From Sipunculus nudus (taxonomy: Eukaryota; Annelida; Sipuncula; Golfingiida; Sipunculidae), in assembly GCA_026874595.1 (NCBI GenBank), contig CM049311.1, positions 50,905,676 through 50,969,675 on the forward strand: a DNA stretch of 64,000 bases. Direction: 5' to 3'. Numbering within the stretch: position 1 is the first letter of the stretch; each line of letters opens with the position of its first letter. Positions 1-12,500 of the stretch are shown piece after piece. Under the pieces are notes generated by a model, which ran no database searches, had not been told where the DNA came from, and saw only the letters and a program-made list of their open reading frames with translations. A program made the translations under genes and the position numbers.

Positions 1-1292
1 CTATTACATCATGCCACTATCTTTGGTTAATATTGACAACAATGTTTTTTAAAAGCTTTTAAAAATATTAGATTCATGATTTAAATTATAAATCATACCA
101 GGCAAATTGTTACAATCATGGATATTCAGCTCTCTGTGGTTATATAAAGACAACTGTACATGGATTATAAATTATTAGTTTCTATACTCAACCTAATTCA
201 AGAATTTGCCATCAGTGAGATGTATCTGTATTATAATTTTGCATTCAGTATGCATCTGTAATAATTTTACATATATTACTGATTTCCTTATTATAAAAAG
301 TCAGCTGAAAAGCATTTTGTATTGGGAAAATTTATTTCAAAGTTATTTCAAGTTTGGACCACTTTTGTGTTCAGATGGCAGCACTTGGTTTACCATTGGC
401 AGATAGCCAGTGCCTTGATGTTGGCCATTAGCCAAGATGATGTCAGCTCCATAAATAGTTTTGGCACAGTGCCAGGTTTGGAAAAAGTGCAGCCAGGTGC
501 AGATCAAGAGTTCACTAAGTGCTGTAGCTTGAGGCCGCAATTTGTCACAGTTCACTCTATGGCAACTGCCTTACTCACCTAAGTCTGGTCAGCCCAGTGC
601 ATCAAAATCAAGGGAAGTTGCCAGCTACATTTACTTTTGCACAGTGTATGTGCCTGCTTATTTCTACAGAGGTATTTGATACATCAGCCTGAAATAGGGC
701 ATAATTATACATATCAGGTAACTTTATCGTTTACAAGACTTGTGGCGCCACCTACAATAATTTTTGTACAGTGTATGTCCCTGCTTATTTCGCAAGAGGG
801 GTTTGACATATCAGTCTGACATTGGGCAATTGTATATATCTCTGCCTTGTATACAAGACTGGTGGTGCCAGCTACAATCATTTTTGTGTTGTGTGCACCC
901 ATGCCAGAATTTCAGCAGTGATGTTTGTGTAATTGTTTCTTGTTCAAAGTGTTTAGTACTTGCATTGTTCATATACATGTTACACATGTTCTTGAAAAGT
1001 AATGGTCCAGCATTGAAGCATTATACCTGGTGTAATCCCATTGCACAGTTTTCACATTAGGCCTGTAGGCCTTATTTTATGATAACTTTATTCAGTTTGT
1101 TTCACAATCAGTATGTATGATTTATTCAGATACTGGCAAGTTTTTATGAGTCAGCAAAGTAGTCAACCAATTCCACTTTGCTGAAATAGTGTTGTCAGGC
1201 TCTGAGCAATAATGGCTGATTTTCATAACTTCATTTATAACTAAACGTTCAGGTTTGTACAAGTTTATTTTTACGTTATTTAGATATTTCAG
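1..1292. other. Intron or upstream sequence of the PH-domain gene
   Basis: No convincing exon is visible here. It is probably intron leading to the terminal PH exon, because the pyrimidine-rich stretch before 1292 ends in a 3' splice site (atatttcag). A tandem dispersed repeat at 622-915 is listed separately. Short open frames here have no recognisable domain. Confidence 0.5.
622..915. repeat. Diverged ~127-bp tandem repeat, GGCGCCACC family
   Basis: Two and a half imperfect units repeat about every 127 bp. Each has the landmarks acagtgtatg (641, 768), tgcttattt, and a tacaagactggtgg-type block next to ggcgccacc. The same landmarks recur in reverse complement at 37.7-39.1 kb, so this is a dispersed family. 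Confidence 0.6.
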
Positions 1293-1476
1293 TGTATCAT
1301 ATTGGACTTTCAAGTCTGCACCAGATTTTGATGTTTATGTTCCAGATGCTAAAAACTCGTTCCGGATGTTCACGCCTCGTCGTAGCTGGGTGTGTTCAGC
1401 TGATACGTATGAGGACAAGCACAACTGGATGTCCCTGGTCGAACAGACGGTGCGTGCTGCTCTCGATGATGAATAG
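1293..1476 (+). CDS. Terminal coding exon of a PH-domain protein (partial, 3' end)
   Basis: This is the last exon of a gene that starts left of the window. The acceptor AG is at 1291-1292 and the frame runs 60 codons to TAG at 1474-1476. The peptide reads as the C-terminal half of a pleckstrin-homology domain: beta strands (PDFDVYV, NSFRMFTP, SWVCSADT), then the closing amphipathic helix with the invariant tryptophan (EDKHNWMSLVEQTVRAAL). Protein ends five residues after the helix. PH domains bind phosphoinositides or proteins and recruit their host to membranes. RhoGEF-type proteins (FGD, PLEKHG and similar) have PH ends like this, but the catalytic part is not in the window, so the family is not assigned. 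A slightly later acceptor (caag at about 1315) is possible but has a poorer pyrimidine tract. Confidence 0.7.
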
Positions 1477-4400
1477 ATCCACCAGAAGTTTCATCAATAG
1501 ATCCTAGCTTATTCACCCACAGTCATCGCTTGTTGGCAGTTGTCACACCAGGGTGGCTGCAGTCACCCCTGTGACAGTTGTTGCACCAGGGTGGGTGCAG
1601 TCACCACTGTGACAGTTGTTACACCATGGTGGCTGCAGTCACCCCAGTGACAGTTGTTACACCACGGTGGCTACAGTCACCTCACTGACAGTTGTTACAC
1701 CAGGGTGGCTACAATCACCCCAGTTACAGTTGTCACACTAGGGTAACTTGTACCCTCTTGAGCTATGCAACATTTCCCTGTCAGACACTCATTTTACACC
1801 CACATGTTAGTAGGCTAGTAATCATTGTCTGCATTCATTATACAGATATTTTAAACAGTGAAGTAATAAAATTATTGTTGATATGGGTCCTTTAGGGCTC
1901 AGGTTTGTTTACATTAGCTGATATACACCGGTCTGTTAATGAAATTTATATTTATGTGATGTTGATTATACCAACCACTTGTTTTATTGATATACAACTA
2001 CTTATATGTTTCTTATATAATGTATGTAAAATCCTGATATACACATGTAAGGATATGTATGTTTATATAGTGTATTAGCATAGTTGCAACATGTTTGTAT
2101 GCTGTGCTCACAAAATTGGCAAGAAAGCATTAAATTCCTGATAGTTAGCATTTCAATATATATTATCAAAAGAAACTGTGAACTGCTGTCATTTCATAGT
2201 TCAAAACAAAAAAATATTTTTCTTGCATCACTTTTTTGTATAAAAAAATATTTTACTAGTAGGTTTATGTCCAATACCCACATTAAGCTATATCCAGCAG
2301 ATAGTGTTTTTTTGCTGTTTATTGTATACATGAAGGTTGTATGTTCCTATACAAATGGTAGTCCCAGTTCTGTCCTCATACCTTTTATTGTACTCACTAC
2401 AGAGACGGTTGATGTTTATGTATTCATAGTTTTACTGTTGAGGGAAGAATATGCATTTTGTCTTGTATAAATACATTTATCACAGGAGGCTGCCTCCATT
2501 CAGAAACATTAATCCTCATTTACTTTCACTGCTGAAGCAGTCAACTGATATGCCAAAATATTGTTAAAGCCCCATTCAGTCACCAGTCTGTCATGCATTC
2601 ACTGACATTCAAAGACTTAGTAACAGCATTTACTGCTTGCTTTCAACCATTTACCTGTAGGTTCGCTTCCTTTCAACATACAAATAATGTTGCTGTTATA
2701 GCACAGTTAACATTCAGGGAATTATAATCTAGTATTTATTGTAGTGTCACATGTATTTTATAAAGTTATTTGTCATTAGCCTATGAAAGTCTGTTATTAC
2801 AATGTGCTGAAAATGTAAAGCATTTTTCCTTTTTAGTTTGCAAAAAAAATTATAATCAAGAGCGAGAATCCAAGTAATATACGAAACTAGTCTATCTACC
2901 TACTCTTTACTGATTTGAGTGCACCTGTTGAATATTTTGATATAATGATATATAATGATCACACATTCTCTGATTTTAAATATGGTATTTCACTTTATCT
3001 TTATCATTTTTGTTACACTGATCCTTGTATATGTCTTGAACATATTGTAGTTGAGCTGTTGATGCATGTATTCTTGATGTACAGTCAAGTCACACCAGTA
3101 CTTTCTGTTTTTTGTTGATATTGATGTTATGCTAAGCAAATCGCATAAGCTTAATTTTTATTCACTTTGAAAATGATACATTTGTATCTTAATTTGCCAA
3201 AATTTGCACAAAGGAATAAATCTTTTGTCATAGACTTACATTCAAAGATTATGTACTGGTATGGTATAATACATTTCATTTTGATATTTCAAGAGGGCCT
3301 GTCTGACTGTGATGAGAATGGGATATATACATGAGATTAGATTTGAGATTCTTCACCCAGAAAGGTTGATTAGACTGCAGATATGCCATAGACATCAAGT
3401 TGGAGATACTGAATTTTATCAAATGGGGTTGTTAAAGAAATTGACCATATCTGATGAGTTCTGCTTCAAAAAAGCTGGCATTTGTTACATCATTTTAACT
3501 GTTATGAACATTCAGTGATTAAACTGCAAAGTTCCTGGTTTTAAATAATATTATACCAAAGCTTGTTGATAAATGTGATATGAATATATCTTTACTGTAT
3601 TATTTACTTGAGTCTGTATATTTTACATCACAAAATTCCTGTGATATGACTGTGATATTGATATGAATTCTCTGCCGTCCTGTGACTCAGCATGTCAGCC
3701 AGCTGTATCTCACACACCAGCTGGTACCTGTAGCTGGAACAGTTATCTATGTTTATTGACCGCTTGACATTACATACCACTGATATAACATGCAGGGGAT
3801 ATTAGTCAGAAAATTAGATATTATGTTATTACATGGCAATCTATCATTAAATATGTCCATTTCAGTGAAATGCACTGTCTTGTGTATCTGTGATACTTGT
3901 ATTTTCTTACAGCATTGGTTCTATAAGTATGTACAGGTACAACTTCAGAGGAGGGCACATTGCTACTGTATATGCCATGTTAAAATCAGTTAACATTAGA
4001 TAACCCACTTCATATTCCCGTTTAAGAGATACCCAAACTTACACCTGGGCCTGGATAGTAACAATAATTGCTATCTTTCTTGTGCTGCCACTGTTTGGTA
4101 GTTTTCTTTACCAAAATGACTAGGATGTGCCTAGGTGAAGGTCAGCAAGGGAAGTAAGGTTGAGAGAGAGAGCCAGTTTGCTGCAAACATTCAAGTAAAG
4201 CTGATGTTGAAATGGTGTCATGCCTCATTTCAAGAGAACAAATGGGCATATAAATATATTCCTAAAAAAAAATTCCTCAAAATCTGCTTGCACCAATCAA
4301 ATTGGAAACATTTTTGTAAAAGTTTTATTTATAAGATCAATTATAAATAGACAATATGATTCACATTCATATATTTGATTCATAAAAAATCAGCAGTCTG

Positions 4401-6545
4401 AAAGACTTCCACAGTCTTCCTAAACATGAAGATATTATTAAGTGTACAATCATAGTATTCAAATTTGGATGTCACTTCATATATAGCAAGACCTCTTCTA
4501 GATGAAAGAACTTTCATTTCTCTTATTTATGGTCTTATATTATTACAATAAATGTCATGATATTTGTCATACACCTGGTAATAAAATCACTAACTGACTG
4601 TTTAATGGGTATTATGATAGAAAAAAATCATTTTCTGCATGGCTCCAGTCAGGTTTTTAGCATTAATAGTACATCTATATCACAAACTGATGTGTATTTT
4701 TATCATGGAATGTACACCTGTGAAATAAAATTATGACTGTCATTTCACTGTGTTGTTTATTTCAGGTACATGGCATTTTCAGTGTTGCCAGCCATCCCCA
4801 AAATCGGGAAACACCTGGAAAATCAGTATCAGTTTTCCTAGGGACACATCAGGAAATTAAAAAAAATGCTTCAGATCAGGGAAAAAAACTGGGAATTTGA
4901 TTTATCCTAAAGAGAAAGTGGTCACTTTGATATACATGTATTTTGTCCCAGTCCAAACAACCTTTCTATTGGATGATTGTCTATTATGCTGAAAATGTCG
5001 AAATACTGGTAATTATATAAATACTGGTACATGTAATTACATAAATACTTGTAATTAAACTGGATATTTTTAAAATTCATCAAGGATATGCCAGAGAGGG
5101 ACATCAGGGATTTTTTTCTCAGGAAATGGTGAGAACCCTGATTAACTGTTTTTATTAACTCCTGAATATTTTCTAATGAAAGACCCTTTTCCTTGTAAAA
5201 AGAAGTCCAAAAAAATTTAACTTGGAGGTTTAGATACATTTAGACTTCAGTCATAATTTAAAATGTTTTGTTTCAGCATATCTTGAAAGACAAGGGTATG
5301 ACTATATTTTGTACTGAGAAAACTATAACTGCATGTTCATTCAGCTGTTTAAAACATTTCTTTAACAACCAAAATATTGGAAATATTATTTTACATTCAC
5401 TAGGTAGTTTACTTCTGGATATCCCAGCTTCTGGTATATACATGAAAAACATTGTATTGTTTTTGTTTTGTTTTGTGTATCAGGTGATAATGGTAATTTG
5501 CATTTTATCGACAGATTATTCAGTATACCCAGGTCTCATTTTGTGCGGTGTGATTAAGTGACATGAATTGTTTTAAGACAATAGCATACATTACTGGTTT
5601 CACAGAAAAGATGTCAGTAATCTCTATAATTTAACAATAGCAGATTCTTGTTTACTCTCTGCACTCTACTGCGTACTTAATCATAATTAATGTTATAATG
5701 ATTATCGTCAGACTATTTCCCACTAACTACAATATAAGAGTAATACTACATATACTAATGAAATATAAACTACTATTCCTTGGAAGTTGGCAGTTAAGGG
5801 TTCCAGACTGAATAAGTCCTTAAGAATGCATTACTGTAATTTAAATAAATCAAGTCCAATACCCTCTGGCTACAATGACATGGTTCACATACACTTATGG
5901 AATGTTATCTTAGGATCTTAATTAAGTCCTTAAAATGAAGCACCTGATATCTATGTATATATATACAAACATTTGATTTTTTGTAATTATAAAGCTTTTA
6001 CAAGATAATATATATAAAATGTCACATGTATTTAATCAGCATTAAAATTTGAACTGACATTGAATCTTGCTCTCAGACAGGTATGTCACTTCCTATGCAG
6101 TTCACCGTTAAATTTTGTCCCCATTTCACAATGAGTTGTTTTTAATACATAATAACATATAGGGAATTGATTCACCAACATACCTTTTCCATAATTCTTA
6201 TAATGCATGTACATCTATACAGCCATGCTCAACTTTTATTAACTGTTGCTGTATAGTAACTGATTTAATCATTTACATTGCACATCATAAACCAGTAACT
6301 GAATACATATTTCTCAGTTCACAATAATTATTTCCAGGTACTTTAATATCACTCTAAAACAGTTTTATAATTAACAATCAAAAACATTTGCAGTCATTCC
6401 AATGGCAACTTATTGCAACACTCAATATACTAGTATCAGTATATCATAACTTGTGTTGATTCATTACATTAGTTGTCATGGCTAATATTTGCTATTCCTG
6501 TGGTTACCTTGTTGCCATGGTAACTTTGGCACTACGGTTACCCTG
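1477..6545. other. 3' UTR and convergent intergenic spacer
   Basis: This is AT-rich sequence between the 3' ends of the PH gene (+) and the PEP-synthase-like gene (-). It holds a 38-bp minisatellite at 1537-1748 and AATAAA signals at 1865-1870 and 3215-3220 that could end the PH transcript. On the minus strand, AATAAA (read as tttatt at 6235-6240) lies about 300 bp past the other gene's stop. No coding exon or RNA gene was recognised. Confidence 0.5.
1537..1748. repeat. 38-bp minisatellite in the probable 3' UTR, ~5.5 copies
   Basis: Units start cagttgttacaccagggtgg and end in cagtcacccctgtga, with one to five substitutions between copies. Each unit contains a short dyad (ggtggctgcagtcacc), so the RNA could form a row of small hairpins. 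It begins 60 bp after the stop codon of the PH gene. Confidence 0.85.
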
Positions 6546-6582
6546 TTATTTGGAATACTTCTCAGGTCTCCCAGTATGATTC
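6546..6582 (-). CDS. PEP-synthase-like gene, exon 9 (residues 400-411 and stop)
   Basis: A 37-nt coding part with acceptor after a long pyrimidine run (ttctttttttccaaag). It encodes NHTGRPEKYSK and then TAA at 6546-6548. Phase fits exon 8 and completes the YRN motif expected after the WGxSEW block. Confidence 0.75.
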
Positions 6583-9500
6583 CTTTGGAAAAAAAGAAGA
6601 TAAAGATAGCAACAGCAAATAGAATGCCGTATCAAACAGTAACAATTATACATGGGGTTAACATCTCAACGACTAACATATGTATCAGAGAAAGGAGAAA
6701 TAGTTATGGAACTGGTTATGGAATATAGAGGATTTAAACACTAAGAGCATCCATCACAATAAGGCCTCCCAGCTTTGAAGACTTCCAAACAAAGCACAGG
6801 TCCTTATAAAGATACAGGTATATTTGACTGATTCTCTTATAAATGTAAAAGGACAGCTCTGAATTGTATAAGAAAAGACCTACGGTTCTAGATAACAGGT
6901 ACTTTAAATTTGAGGGGAAAAAATCAGAAAAATTCCATGTAAAACTCCTAAACATGAATTAAGGCAGAGAGAAAGGATTTCAATTAAATCTGATGTATGC
7001 TGTTTAAAATAATGTCTGGGCAATGTCACAACGAATGATCTATGTCACAACGTCTCCAAACTGCATTTATTTTTGTTATTCAGCCCATCTATGCATAAGT
7101 TAAACTGATGTTTTAATGCATTACCTGTATTCCCACTCACTGACCCCCCAGGCTTCCTGTCCATTGACCTTGAACTTGCACATCCGTTCAACTACACGGG
7201 CCTCCCACTGTAGGCCCATGTAAAAGTATGGACGGTCAGTTACGTGAATCTGGACATTGTAGTTCTTCCCACCTGTAAGAAATCAAAGTAATATAATTTG
7301 CTATTAATCTGTACACTCAACTTGAAGACCATGTTGTTCTTCCACTGGTTATAAATAAGAAAGGATGGAGGATGATGAGAGAGGAAAGGAAGGAGAGAAT
7401 GCAGTATATTAAAGATGTCATACTTATTTTCCATTTATACCTAAGAAAAATATGTTATTGCTGACAAGTTTTGTTTCCATTTACCAATAATGCCTCTGGT
7501 CACATAGGCTTATTTACCTTTAAACATTTACAACATCCCTTTTAGAGAACTCAACAGTCACTGGCTCCCCTGCTTAAATCAGAGAGAACCCTTGCAGAGT
7601 CACTGGCTGACCCCCTTTAAATCAGAACCATGACACTCGCACACACACTTTAAATCAGAGAGAACCCTGGCAGAGTCAATGGCTGACCCCATTCAATCAG
7701 AACGATGACAGAGTCACTGGCACACACACTTTAAATCAGATAGAACCCTGGCAGAGTCACTGGCTGACCCCTTTTAAATCAGAACCCTGACAGAGTCACT
7801 CGCACACACACTTTAAATCAGAGAGAACCCTGGCAGAGTCACTGGCTGACCCCTTTTAAATCAGAACCCTGACAGAGTCACTCGCACACTTTGAATCAGA
7901 GAGAACCCTGGCAGAGTCACTGGCTGACCCCCTTTAAATCAGAACCCTGACAGAGTCACCCACACACACTTTGAATCAAAGAGAACCCTGGCAGAGTCAC
8001 TGGCTGACCCCCTTTAAATTAGAACCCTGACAGAGTCACCCGCACACACTTTGAATCAAAGAGAACCCTGGCAGAGTCACTGGCTGACCCCCTTTAAATT
8101 AGAACCCTGACAGAGTCACCCGCACACACACTTTTAATTCAGAGAGTAACTGGCTCACCTGCTTTGAAATTAATTTCCATATCATCTGGGTCATCCCCAT
8201 CCTCTCCTACCTTCCACAGGTCAAGGTCACACTCAGAGACTGTGTCAAGTCTCCCATCAGGATGGAAGACATAGCCTATGACCAATCTGGAAAAAATGGC
8301 AAAAGCCTACAGGTGCTGCCAAGCCATGTTTATAATTTATTTATAAAACACTTTTGAAAGATTTATTCAAAATATTTATAGAGCCAGATGTATATAATTT
8401 ATAGAATGTACTTATTTTTAGTCATCTGATTTGAAAGAGGTATACTGGTATATAGAGGTGACTGGAATATAGAGCTATACTGGAATATAGAGATATACTG
8501 GTATATAGAGATATACTGGTATATACAGGTATACTGGTGTATGGAGGTATACTGGTATATAGAGGTATACTGGTATATAGAGGTATACTGGTGTATAGAG
8601 GTTTACTAGTATGTAGAGGTTTACTGGCGTGTAGAGGTATACTGGTATATAGAAGTTTACTGGTATATAGAGGTATAATAGTACACAGAGATATACTGGT
8701 GTACAGAGGTTTACTGGTATATAGAGGTATACTGGTGTATAGAGGTATACAGGTGTACAGAGGTTTACCAGTATGTAGAGGTTTACTGGTGTGTAGAGGT
8801 ATACTGGAATATAGAGGTTTACTGGTATATAGAGGTATAATAGTACACAGAGATATACTGGTGTACAGAGGTTTACTGGTATATAGAGGTATACTGGTAC
8901 ATGTAAATAGAGGTACACTGGTATATAGAGGTTTACTGGTATATGGAGGTATACTGGTATATAGAGGTTTACTGGTATATAGAGGTATACTGGTGTATAG
9001 AGGTTTACTGGTATATAGAGGTATACTGGTGTATAGAGGTATACAGGTGTACAGAGGTTTACCAGTATGTAGAGGTTTACTGGCGTGTAGAGGTATACTG
9101 GTATATAGAAGTTTACTGGTATATAGAGGTATAATAGTACACAGAGATATACTGGTGTACAGAGGTTTACTGGTATATAGAGGTATACTGGTACATGTAA
9201 ATAGAGGTACACTGGTATATAGAGGTATACTGGTGTATAGAGGTATACTGGTGTATAGAGGTATACTGGAATATAGAGGTTTACTGGTATATAGAGGTAT
9301 AATAGTACACAGAGATATACTGGTGTACAGAGGTTTACTGGTATATAGAGGTATACTGGTACATGTAAATAGAGGTACACTGGTATATAGAGGTATACTG
9401 GTATATAGAGGTATACTGGTATATAGAGGTTTACTGGTGTATAGAGGTATACTGGTATATAGAGGTTTACTGGTATATAGAGGTATACTGGTATATAGAG

Positions 9501-12500
9501 GTTTACTGGTATATAGAGGTATACTGGTATATAGAAGTTTACTGGTATATAGAGGTATACTAGTACACAGAGATATACTGGTGTACAGAGGTTTACTGGT
9601 ATATAGAGGTATACTGGTACATGTAAATAGAGGTACACTGGTATATAGAGGTTTACTGGTATATAGAGGTATACTGGTGTATACTATACACACTTTCTGT
9701 GCATGTATTATCAACAATGATGAGTAATGTATCTATGAGATGACCCAATATAACCTAAATATACAATTCCCAATCATGCCATCACTTATAAAACTGCCCA
9801 GATAATGATGAATTTATATTAATTTTTACAATGTGATGAATTTGACTATAAATGTTCATTAAAGTGTAATGAATTATGTCTTCTTTCAAAAGTAAAACAA
9901 GTACTAATATATAAACAACAAAATATCTGGCACCATATTTGGCATACAGTGGTTATTATGCCAGATTATAATTAAAGTTTTATTACATTTCACACAGAAA
10001 GTATGAATACCCAACCTGTCATCCAGATGGGACATAAAAAAAACTGTTGTGACAATGAATTTTAAAGTCAAACATTTTCAATCATGCTCATAATACGTAT
10101 CCTCACATTACACAGCCTGCTAGTCCCTTATTCTGCATGGTTTGGTTTCACCTGTAGCACCAAATTGTACTCTTTCAATCACGAATTCAAGTTATCACAA
10201 GAATATTTTATATTACCCTTGTCACTTGGGACCGGAGTATCTACAACATTTACCCTGTTAAAGACATGAGTTGAAAGTAATCACAGATAATTTCAAATTA
10301 TACAGACCACCTGTTATGTACAACATTTACCTGGTTAAGGTGACAGACATACAGACCACCTGTTGTGTACAACATTTACCTGGTTAAGGTGACAGACATA
10401 CAGACCACCTGTTGTGTACAACATTTACCTGGTTAAGGTGATAGACATACAGACCACCTGTTATGTACAACATTTACCTGTTAAAGGTGACAGACATACA
10501 GACCACTTTGTTATGTACAACAAATACCTGGTTAAGGTGATAGACATACAGACCACCTGTTGTGTACAACATTTACCTGGTTAAGGTGATAGACATACAG
10601 ACCACCTGTTGTGTACAACATTTACCTGGTTAAGGTGACAGACATACAGACCACCTGTTGTGTACAACATTTACCTGGTTAAGGTGATAGACATACAGAC
10701 CACCTGTTGTGTACAACTTTACCTGGTTAAGGTGATAGACATACAGACTACCTGTTGTGTACAACATTTACCTGGTTAAGGTGATAGACATACAGACCAC
10801 CTGTTATGTACAACATTTACCTGGTTAAGGTGATAGACATACAGACTACCTGTTGTGTACAACATTTACCTGGTTAAGGTGATAGACAAACAGACCACCT
10901 GTTATGTACAACATTTACCTGGTTAAGGTGATAGACATACAGATCACCTGTTATGCACAACATTTACCTGGTTAAGGTGATAGACATACAGATCACCTGT
11001 TGTGTACAACATTTACCTGGTTAAGGTGATAGACATACAGACTACCTGTTGTGTACAACATTTACCTGGTTAAGGTGATAGACATACAGACCACCTGTTG
11101 TGTACATTTACCTGGTTAAGGTGATAGACATACAGATCACCTGTTGTGTACAACATTTACCTGGTTAAGGTGATAGACATACAGACCACCTGTTATGTAC
11201 AACATTTACCTGGTTAAGGTGATAGACATACAGACCACCTGTTATGTACAACATTTACCTGGTTAAGGTGATAGACATACAGACCACCTGTTATGTACAA
11301 CATTTACCTGGTTAAGGTGATAGACATACAGATGACACCAATACAATATGCTGTCCCATCTCCTGATACAAAGTACTGCAGGGTGTAACGGTGTAAATGG
11401 GCCCAGTCACGAATGTTCCCTGGAAAAACATGATAATGTACATTAATTTAAGGTATACAATGATGACCAAAACTCACAACAGTAACATATCATTGCAAAC
11501 AAAATTATTGTAACTGCTGGAGAATCAAATTTACTGTGTTCCAAATACATTTTACTTAAAATGTAATGTTATGAAAAGAGACAGTCAAATGGGAACTGCA
11601 CAAATACAAAGAATAGACAACTATATAATAAATATTATCTCAAACAGAAAAAAAACCCACAAAACTGTAGAGCTACATATATTTTACTCAGACTCATTAA
11701 CAACTTGAACATGATATAAGTACAGCTAATCTACCACTGGGCAAGCTGAAAAGTGAGACCACAGTCTAAGTTGAGTATATGCCATACAGTTGACAACAAT
11801 AGGATATGTAATTTTATTTTTCTGCTTAATTGTTGTTTCCTGATATAGTGAATTAAATATATCAGTAATAAAGTTGCATGAATGTAACGTGCTCATGTAT
11901 ATATGTTACTGACCTCACCATATGTGACCTTAATAGCATATTCATTTAATGGATAATCATGAGCATAACTATTCCATGCAGCCAATCAGGTCACCAATAT
12001 TACTGTAAAACGCGAGACACCTGACCATAATAAAATTTGCATAATTTGGGAGACCCCACCAAAACAGAACAGGTGAAGTCTGTACCAGTACCCATGTCGA
12101 CATGTTTTCTGGGATATTTTTTTTTCTACAAAGGAGACAATATTAAAAGTTCTAGGCCAAAGGTTGCAGGAGCCATTCCTCCGACTACCGCGCGAATAGT
12201 TTTGTCTTACCTGCATGAAACAATAATAAAAAATATTGCAAGTCAGTTCACATTGACTGCGATATATTCATCAGTGCAGCAATTCCAGTTGATGACGTCA
12301 ATCAATGGGATGTCTACACCATCAACCTTTGTGACGTCATTATTGCCTTGTAAACAGCTATCGCAAGGAAGACCTACCAAGCAGGAGTGTTTTGGGGGCT
12401 AATTAAAATAATTATAACAAAAGGGCGGGGCATAAGGGTTCTGGTGGTGGGGTCAATTGACTGTTTTGTTTCAGTATTGTCACTACCATAGACAGTATTT

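Noticed and set aside
8422-9727. Long open frames on both strands (YTSIPLYTS and LVYRGILVYRG repeats)
   Set aside because: They are by-products of a stop-free 18-bp repeat within an intron and are equally open on both strands.
10239-11331. CRISPR-like array
   Set aside because: The units are head-to-tail without unique spacers, lie in a eukaryotic intron, and derive from an exon boundary.
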